64,000 bases of DNA, taken from Echinarachnius parma. Lineage: Eukaryota; Echinodermata; Echinoidea; Clypeasteroida; Echinarachniidae. Below the pieces are notes generated by a model. The model saw only the letters and a program-made list of their open reading frames with translations. It ran no database searches and was not told the DNA's origin. Location: assembly GCA_037951105.1 (NCBI GenBank), contig JBAMJV010007663.1, forward strand, positions 1-64,000. Direction: 5' to 3'. The position numbers and the translations under genes were made by a program. Positions 56,781-64,000 of this stretch are shown piece by piece; the stretch's first letter is position 1, and the number at the start of each line of letters is the position of its first letter.

Positions 56781-59492
56781 TTGAGCTGGTCGGCAAAGAA
56801 CTTCCTCAGGGTGGTGCGCTTGAGCTTTTGGGTAGGGGTCAGGAGACCATTGTCGACATCAAACGGCTCTGGATGCAAGTAGATGAATTTAGCCTAAAAA
56901 AGTTAAAAAGTAAACAAAATATTCAAATTTAGTAAGGATATCAAGATAAAACCAATTAAACCTATTGATGTAAAGCAAACAAGAGTAATATATATTATAA
57001 GTGTTATGTGCTTGAGACCATTGTCTACATCAAACGTTCTGGATTGTAGGTAGATGTATTTAGCCTTAAAAAGGGTGAAAAGGCATGGTAAATGATAAGT
57101 ATTTTAATTAGCAATTTAGCCCAAGTCCAGAAACACAGAAATAAAGCAGATTATTTTGTTAGTATTTCTGAAAGTAAATTTCTGAAAGTAATTTCCCAGC
57201 CAAAAGGCTTGAAAAGTAGCCCCCCCACCAAAAAATAAATAAATAAATAAATAAATAAAATTAAAATACAGTGAAACCTCATGATATAACGAGCCACTTG
57301 GACCTATCAAATTTACCTCATAATATAAGGTATCTCATTGTATCAGGCCTTTAAAAGAATAAAATACATAGAACCTGGGGGTGTTTCACAGAGATCCTAA
57401 GTTGATCTTAGCACTAAGATGGTCTTAAATATTATGGAAAGCCATTAGTGTCTTGAAACATTTTTGTAAAAGTTATGTTGAAATGCATAAAATGTTGATT
57501 CAAATCATATATTTTTTCTAATTATCAAAGAGATTTCATGAATTTTATGTGAAGATTATGAATCTCTTTGATAATTAGAAAATATATATGATTTGAATCA
57601 ACATTTTATGCATTTCAACATAACTTTTATAAAACTGTTTCGAGAAACTAATGGCTTTCCATAATATTTAAGACCATCTTAGTGCTAAGATCAACTTAGG
57701 ATCTTTGTGAAACACCCCCTGATGTGTGAAAGTGTGAAATTGCCTCATTATAACAGAGCTCTTTATAAAGAGGTTTTGCTGTAGCATTTGTTCCCTGCTT
57801 ACCTGCTCAAATGCTTTGAGACCTTTCTCCTTCCCCACTCTCTTGAGGTCTTCCAGAACTCCCTCTTGCACTTTCTGAAATTAGGGGGAAAATGGCAAAT
57901 AGAAAAACACAATGAATAATTTAACCAGACGTTGGCTTCTTTGGCTCCAGAGAAAACAAAACTCTTTATTCATGATTTATATGATCTTTCTAAATTCTGT
58001 CTTAATGAAATTCTATTTCCACTACTCTATGTAGTGTAATTAATTTCATATTCAATTTAGCGTAAATAGTGATGTTTCCATTCTTTTTTTCCATAGTTTT
58101 GTTAACATTTCTTTGTGTGTAGCATCCCCACACATCTTGGCTTTGATTGTAGTCCGAGCTTTCCCTTTGCTTTAGATTTGATTTGTGTATCTCAACATGT
58201 TCTTAGCTTCAATTTAGGGCCTTCTCTTTGTATTAATACATTTTAAGTCCATTACTCTATGTTTATTTAGCTTTAAAGGTGGTTAGGATTTGTAAATTAA
58301 TAAGCACAGTGCCATCTTGCAAACACCTTGTGCATGGTGCATAATACACACTGGCTCAGTGTTATGTGGTGCACACAAACTGGTCTAGTTCAGTGGCAAA
58401 CTGCTGTGTAGCATCCCCATGCATGTCAATCTTTAACTAGGGGCTTTATTAGCAACATTGTCCAAATCCTCAAAATCCAATTGGAAATCTAGCGGTTCCC
58501 TCATACCTTGTTGTATTTGTATTCATAAAAGCATGGGACAGGTTTTGTTTTTTCAAATTTCCATTTCATTCAAAATATATTTACGATCGAAGTGTTCGGA
58601 TATGAAATTATCTATGGACCTTTTTAGCCGTGTAAAAAGTAAGTGCAATGAGTAAGTGAATATCACTTTGCATTTTCACCCATTTCTCGGCCAAATAACA
58701 TCCAATTAACTTGAAATTTTCACACATTACTTTTGGGACATATGAGATCACACCAATACAAATTTTATTAACCATGTATCACTTTTTGCACTTGTCAACA
58801 AAGTTACTACATGTAGATCCCTTTAAGTTTACCTGATCTTTGCAGAGTTCTGCCATCGATCCTTTGATGTCCCTCTTGGAAGCCCACTTGGGTAGCGTCG
58901 CCGGGTCAGGTACAGCGATGGCAACAGCATAGGACTGAAATGCAGAAAAGAAATTAGAGAAACTGTTATCTAGCTTTGTTTCCATGTAGCAATAAACAAC
59001 CTTCAATTACATATATATTAAAGAAAATCACTCTGCCATCGATCCATTGATGCTCTTCTTTGGAAGCCCATTTAGGCCGCATTTCTGGAGCAGTTACAGC
59101 AATGGAAACAGGATAGGACTGAAACGCAATATATAGGAAATTAGTGAAATTGTAAACTGGGTATGTTTCCGAGTAGCAATAAAGAAACTTGAATCAATCT
59201 GCCATTGATCCCTATTTCAATTTAGCAAGAAACATAATGGTTAAATGTATATTAACGTTTTCCAGGGAGGCTGGGCCAGAATACAAATACTTCAACAAAA
59301 ATAGCAAATTTTCTTAGAAAATTAACCGATTGTGCCCCAATATATGATAGTTTTGTCCCAATATTAGTGTTTTCATCATCATACACCACCACAATCAAGG
59401 TTATAATTCTTGTCATCATCATCGTTTTTCGTAATATTAGTCATCATCATTGTTTTCGTCATCTTAGTCATCATCATCATCACCACCATCAC

Positions 59493-59527
<35 letters not shown>

Positions 59528-62500
59528 CCATCACCATCACCATCATCCTCCTCACCTGTAGACTATCCCCATATATCCAGACTTGTTGGACCAGTGTGCA
59601 TGTGTTGTAGACTGTTTCAATCTTCTCAGGGGCCAGGTACTCTCCCTGTGATCAAAGATAGAGGACAGATCAGGTGAAAAACTGGGTAAGTAACTATACA
59701 TCTAAACCATAATTCAGATAAAACTACTACCACTTTTATAGAACAGCAGTGCATAAGTCATATAACAACTATGATAATTTAAATCAAAACATAGAAAGAA
59801 ATGTAAAGAACATCAATGTACACATTATATTTCAATCCACTTTCATTTGGTCAATTGTTCCTATTGTAAATTAGGGTGACTATATGAATGATACGGAGAC
59901 TGGACAATGGTGTGTTTTTTTTGCTGTTAGTTTTCAAAACAAAGTAAGAGACAAATTATCTTTGAAAAGAAGAAACATATATTAAATTATACACAACAAT
60001 TATTGGAGATAGAGAGTGAGATTTTCTCCATCAAAATGAAGAACTTGTAGAAAGTTTTTGAGAGTACACCACAAATGCGGACGGACGGACATGATTCTAT
60101 TAAAGTTCCTGCTGGAGTATTACATGGGACAATAACAATTTCCTTTTCAGAATACTCACCTGGGAAAGCTTGAAGATGTTTTTCCTCCTGTCTATGATTT
60201 TCAGAGTGCCGTTCTATCGAAGCAGGAGAAAAAAAGGAGAAAATGATCAATAAACCTTTAATATGTGCTAAGCAATCCAAAATCACTTCAAGAATTCAGA
60301 TTTTTAATACCAATTGTTTAAATATGATTTCCAAATATAACCTTTATACAGATCCACTCATAAATCCTCATCAACAGCTTCTAAGATCTTCACTGGGTTA
60401 TTTGTGTATCTCTCAAACCCTTAGATTACAATAAGCACATTATATCATCATAAATACCTACACAATTTTACATAGCTTGCTACTGAGTGAGTTTATACTC
60501 ACAAGTAGCCATTGTCCTATGTCACCATCTGTCATCATCAATGGCTTCCTTGTTCTTTTCAGGGTTGTTCAGGTATCTTACAAACCCTTGGATAACCATT
60601 ACCCCATTATAGGATCATAAATACAATGTTTTTCATATAGCTAGGTAGTGAAGGGTTCAATACTCACTGGTAGCCACTGTCCGATGTCGCCAGAATGCAG
60701 CCAACCGGCCTCATCAACTGCTTCCTTGGTCTTCTCAGGGTTGTTCAGGTATCCCTTGAACACATTGGCTCCTCTGTAGCAGACCTGAAGTTTTGATAAA
60801 AATGTGTTGGAGAGAGTTGAATAGTTATAATAAATTGATAATTGTATTGCTGTGTAGTAGATATCCAACTTATGATATACAGTTGAACCTCTTTATAATG
60901 AGCTCTGTTAAAACATGGTACCTGATAAAGCGAGGTAGTTTCACAGGTCCAGGTTCTTTGTATTTTAATATTTTTAAGCCAAGAAATGAGATATCCTGTA
61001 TAACAAGGTATATTCAATGGACCCAAGGTGCTCGTTATAATAAGGTTGCACTGTATAGTTTCTTTTGAAGCATATTATGTTTAATCTGTTTTGTATTCTG
61101 ATTAAAACTATAACTAGTGTTACTTACTACACATAATTGAGGGCTATACTTTGATAATTGATAATACTTATTAATAATACTTAATAATAATACTGCTACT
61201 AATAAATGGTGCTAACATAGCGCATCATACACTGTCTCAATGCGCTTTACATCATAACAATTCAAATAATTATATACATATTTACATTGAATAATGAAAT
61301 CACACAATAATTATTAATCTATATACAAAATGAGTGAGATTTAACTTAATTAAAATAATAACAAAACATAATTTAACAAAGAAAGAATGAATCTCAAAGA
61401 CAATTTAACAGGTGTACCCGATAAAGTGGTGAAATTTTCCTTAAGAAACCTAAGAAATGTTTGGTGACATCCTACCCCTTTAAATAGTACCACATTAAGC
61501 GGGGACCACTGTATTTGACAAGACTAAAATTGAAAAGTTGGCATAGGTTAGTCTCCATAGAGTTCACTCTTTATATGTAGTTCAGATTAAATTATGCCAT
61601 GCTTTCAGAACACCAGCTAATCAAAATTGTAAAAGGTGTCTGGTTTATAATAGATTCTGACCACTCAAGCATTGAAAAGGCAAGGGGTTTCAAAGACGAA
61701 CACGGCACCAAGGCTTTCTATAGCTCAGCTGGTAGAGCTCGGGTTCGAATCCCTGAGAAACCCTATTTTTGTTGCTCTTTTTCATTTATAAAATTTATAA
61801 GAAATGAAACAAGAATGAAAAGAGTTATTTCACCTCTCCCTTGTCATCCTTTGCATAATACTCCATCTCTGGTACATCAATGAGTTTGATCTCATTGCAA
61901 GGCAAGGGTGGCCCCACTTGACCTATTGAAACACAGGTAAAGAAGGAAATATTTATTTGACAAGAAAATTCAAATATTAATTTTTGCAAGGTGGGAATAA
62001 CGTGCTATGAGGATATCTGCTGTGGTACCCTGAATACATAGCATATTCTAAACAGAAGAAAGAAAATTACTACAGACTAAAAAACCCTAGGAGATATTAA
62101 AAAAGAAATAACGATAACAACAACAAGTTTAAACGCTGTAGCATTTAAAATTACATAGCAACAGAAAAGGAAAACGAAGAGGAGAAAAAGAGTGAAGCAG
62201 AGTATGAACGAGAAAATAAGAATGACAAAATTAACATATATTTACAATATTAGATTATTCAAGAATGTTGCACACAAACGGTATATATTTATCAAGAACC
62301 TGTAAGAACCAGGATTAGGTTAGATTTGACAATTTTATGTAGATGCATTAAGGTGATTAAATAGGAATGTGTATCTATTTAGATAGAATAATGTTTATAC
62401 AAATATTATAATTAAATACATCAAGATGTCTAACCTGTTGCATGATCTCCTGGTAGAGTCAGCGTAGCGATCACTGCACACTCTGTTTGCCCATAGCCCT

Positions 62501-63827
62501 CCAGCACCTTGTAACAATAAATAATATTTAATTTACATACAGCTGTATAAAAATGGTTTTAAGTACTATGAAATAAAGGTATACAATAAAAGGTACAAAA
62601 AAAAAAGCTTCATACAAACTAGCTAGGATTCTATGTACCTTTTTAAAAATTTGTATGTGTTGTTTGAATTAAATGAAGATGAATAAATATAAACAGTAAA
62701 TACATTATGATTAATTTAATATACAAGATTTTAACATAGTCTTGAAAGAGATTTTTTTTTAAATAAAAAAATACATAATCTTTATTTGAAACTCCCTTCT
62801 GAATTCATATGACCATTTATACAGGTTTTACTCATTACTTTATAGCGTTTCTCCATCTACCGTTTGAGCATAGCTCTCCAGTGACAATAAATGATGTACG
62901 TGATAAAGATACTGATACTTACAGGAACTCCCAGGACACATCTGAGGAAGGAGATGACCTCTGGAGACAGGGGCGCTGCCCCAGAGAACACGACCTCCAA
63001 TTTACCACCCATCAGGGTCTGAACAAAGATAGGAAACATATGATGTTCTCAGTAAGTAATGAGTAATGTGCCATTCAAAGTTTGATTTATGTTTATATAC
63101 ATTGTAACCATGTGAAAAAAAAAAGAATTTCTGTTAATGTGGATAATCAATTTTTAAAAAATATAAAAAACGCATTAGCGGGAAAAAATGTCACTCTCAA
63201 AGACACATACTCATCTTCATTCAGTGGCAATTCAGTGGCATGGAACCACACATGCTCATCTTCATTCAGTGGCAATTCATCTTCATTCAGTGGCAATTCA
63301 GTGGCATGGAACCACACATGCTCATCTTCATTCAGTGGCAATTCAGTGGCATGGAACCACACATGCTCATCTTCATTCAGTGGCAATTCAGTGACATGGA
63401 ACCACACATGCTCATCTTCATTCAGTGGCAATTCAGTGGCATGGAACCACACATGCTCATCTTCATTCAGTGGCAATTCAGTGGCATGGAACCACACATG
63501 CTCATCTTCATTCAGTGGCAATTCAGTGGCAATTCAGTGGCATGGGAGGGCACATGCTCCCAATAATTTAATAAAAAACAATAAAAACAGAAGGGTAAAT
63601 CCTCTACAAAATAACATGCATACATTGTACCCCCAATCAGTATGACCATATGCTACGCCACTGTCTTCATTTAATGTTTTGACATTAAAAAAATACAAGT
63701 ACAAATACAAATGACATCTAATTATTCTACCAATACTATTTCATAGAGCAAGATTTGGGCATATACATGTACCTGTATTCTCTTGAATGCTAGCTTGTCC
63801 CACATGGTTGTGTTTCTGCAAATTCCT
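56756..63827 (-). CDS. ACSL: Long-chain acyl-CoA synthetase, C-terminal exons (ACSL1/5/6 type)
   Basis: Activates long-chain fatty acids to acyl-CoA with ATP at ER or mitochondrial membranes. Ten exons in transcript order: 63773-63827, 62923-63018, 62435-62507, 61834-61922, 60668-60784, 60160-60213, 59556-59645, 58833-58934, 57803-57874, 56756-56893. All phases agree, giving ~294 C-terminal residues; the N-terminal part is beyond the window. Visible motifs: VFSGAAPLS; the ATP/AMP motif [36 protein letters not shown] followed by APEKIE (adenylation hinge and fatty-acyl signature); and [12 protein letters not shown] near the end with the expected catalytic lysine region. It ends MYPDSM. ACSL1, 5 and 6 cannot be separated from this part, and an invertebrate gene may be the single ancestor. 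Several introns contain decayed exon copies. Confidence 0.93.
57013..57066 (-). pseudogene. Partial copy of the last ACSL exon
   Basis: The minus strand repeats the acceptor and first ~17 codons of the exon at 56756-56893 (AAGGCTAAAT.CATCTAC..., TTTGATGTAGACAATGGTCT), with substitutions and a 3-base loss, then diverges. Confidence 0.75.
57269..57781. mobile_element. pogo-like MITE carrying a 343-bp palindrome
   Basis: The outer ends CAGTGAAACCTCATGATATA and TATAAAGAGGTTTTGCTG are flanked by TA (57267-57268, 57782-57783). The insert 57377-57719 is an almost perfect inverted repeat with arms of ~165 bp (GGGGGTGTTTCACA..AGATCCTAAGTTG and complement). The element ends 20 bp from the donor GT of exon 57803-57874. 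Confidence 0.85.
57875..58832. other. ACSL intron, no clear feature
   Basis: AT-rich intronic sequence; one chance frame at 58458-58655. Confidence 0.4.
59030..59130 (-). pseudogene. Decayed copy of ACSL exon 58833-58934
   Basis: The minus strand reads acceptor-like [21 protein letters not shown] and then a frameshift before GSMAE. The surrounding intron is also duplicated (GTAGCAATAAA.AA.CTT in both copies), with a third fragment starting near 59195. Unit ~195 bp. Confidence 0.8.
59455..59550 (+). repeat. (ATC)n microsatellite at an ACSL splice donor
   Basis: About 30 ATC/ACC triplets end within a few bases of the donor of exon 59556-59645 (minus strand GTGAGGAGGATGATGG). Confidence 0.9.
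60345..60425 (-). pseudogene. Second, more decayed copy of ACSL exon 60668-60784
   Basis: The forward strand CATCAACAGCTTCTAAGATC..TTCACTGGGTT resembles the exon's CATCAACTGCTTCCTTGGTC..TTCTCAGGGTT. The adjoining ATCATAAATACC is also shared with the neighbouring copy. Confidence 0.5.
60500..60605 (-). pseudogene. Decayed copy of ACSL exon 60668-60784
   Basis: The minus strand encodes [15 protein letters not shown], then a small deletion breaks the frame before GDIGQWL; a donor-like GTGAG remains. Flanking intron is duplicated with it, so the repeat unit is ~165 bp. Confidence 0.85.
60880..61053. mobile_element. pogo-like MITE, simple copy
   Basis: The ends CAGTTGAACCTCTTTATAAT and TTATAATAAGGTTGCACTG are flanked by TA (60878-60879, 61054-61055). 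At 174 bp it is the best short reference for the family. Confidence 0.8.
61200..61600. other. ACSL intron with possible retroelement tail
   Basis: About 61190-61260 (AATAATAATACTGC..., ACATAGCGCATCATACACTG, GCGCTTTACATCAT) resembles the 3' end of a LINE/SINE-type element; similar AATAATAAATAACATTTATA is near 22977. Weak evidence. Confidence 0.25.
61646..61800 (+). mobile_element. tRNA-derived SINE with collapsed promoter
   Basis: Perfect A-box (TAGCTCAGCTGGTAGAGC) and B-box (GGGTTCGAATCCC) lie directly together, without the anticodon arm between them. They are followed by the family tail TTGCTCTTTTTCATTT. It is therefore not a functional tRNA gene. Confidence 0.65.
63220..63545 (+). repeat. 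45-bp minisatellite in an ACSL intron
   Basis: About seven copies of TCATCTTCATTCAGTGGCAA then TTCAGTGGCATGGAACCACACATGC. The length is a multiple of 3, so open frames with 15-residue repeats run on both strands. Position between two ACSL exons argues against a gene. Confidence 0.92.
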
Positions 63828-64000
63828 CTGCAAAAAAAAGAGACAGAAAACATCATGTTTACTAACTTGTACATAATTGAAACCCTCATTATACATGTCT
63901 GTGATGTGACTCTGCTTTTTAGTTGTGGTTGTTGTTGTTGTGATTTTTCTTATTGTGATTATCATTTCTACATGTATTAATATCTTGATTTAAACATAAG

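Noticed and set aside
59367-59610. His- and Ile-rich open frames
   Set aside because: They come from an ATC triplet microsatellite next to an ACSL donor.
61725-61765. Possible tRNA gene
   Set aside because: A and B boxes are adjacent with no anticodon arm or acceptor stem; it belongs to a SINE family.
63082-63645. 187-residue open frame with [19 protein letters not shown] repeats
   Set aside because: It is produced by the 45-bp minisatellite in an ACSL intron; the opposite strand is open too.

Overview
The window is eukaryotic nuclear DNA from an animal, most likely a marine invertebrate deuterostome. Genes are split into short exons (54-230 coding bases) with GT-AG introns. The DNA is AT-rich and densely packed with small inverted-repeat transposons, minisatellites and simple repeats. 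The four recognisable genes are conserved animal proteins. A foldback element whose arms are built of ~16-bp tandem repeats resembles the TU elements described from sea urchins, so an echinoderm is my best guess; this is inference, not proof.

Layout. (1) 1-5906 is a minus-strand LTR-type element with ~1.3-kb terminal direct repeats and no recognisable pol. (2) 5907-16000 holds two candidate but damaged exons of an unidentified plus-strand gene (6213-6770), then dispersed transposons, a satellite array inside a pogo-like element (9514-11847) and the foldback element (14551-15800). (3) 17751-25179 is an NCOA4 homologue (ferritinophagy receptor) on the plus strand, preceded by a threefold tandem repeat. 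(4) 25180-32836 is mostly 3'-flanking DNA and repeats. (5) 32837-41500 is a minus-strand TXNDC9/phosducin-like gene. (6) 42137-49059 is GTF2H5 (TFIIH p8/TTD-A) on the plus strand, head to head with TXNDC9. Its single intron carries a complete ~4-kb LTR retrotransposon that encodes only Gag plus protease and has identical LTRs. (7) 49060-56050 is non-coding and repeat-rich. (8) 56756-63827 is the 3' part of a long-chain acyl-CoA synthetase gene (ACSL1/5/6 type) on the minus strand; its 5' part lies beyond 64000.

The four host genes have housekeeping roles (iron recycling, chaperonin-linked folding, transcription/DNA repair, fatty-acid activation) and do not form one pathway. TXNDC9 and GTF2H5 probably share a bidirectional promoter of ~640 bp.

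The most unusual theme is local tandem duplication at exon and gene boundaries. Minisatellites are built from the ACSL stop-codon segment, from a TXNDC9 exon end plus its splice donor, and from DNA directly after the GTF2H5 stop. Decayed extra copies of exons lie beside real exons of ACSL (at least three exons) and NCOA4 (two exons plus the 5' region). Direct repeats at 1-5906 and 9514-11000 differ mainly by scattered one-base indels, so some sequence may be low-accuracy gap fill.
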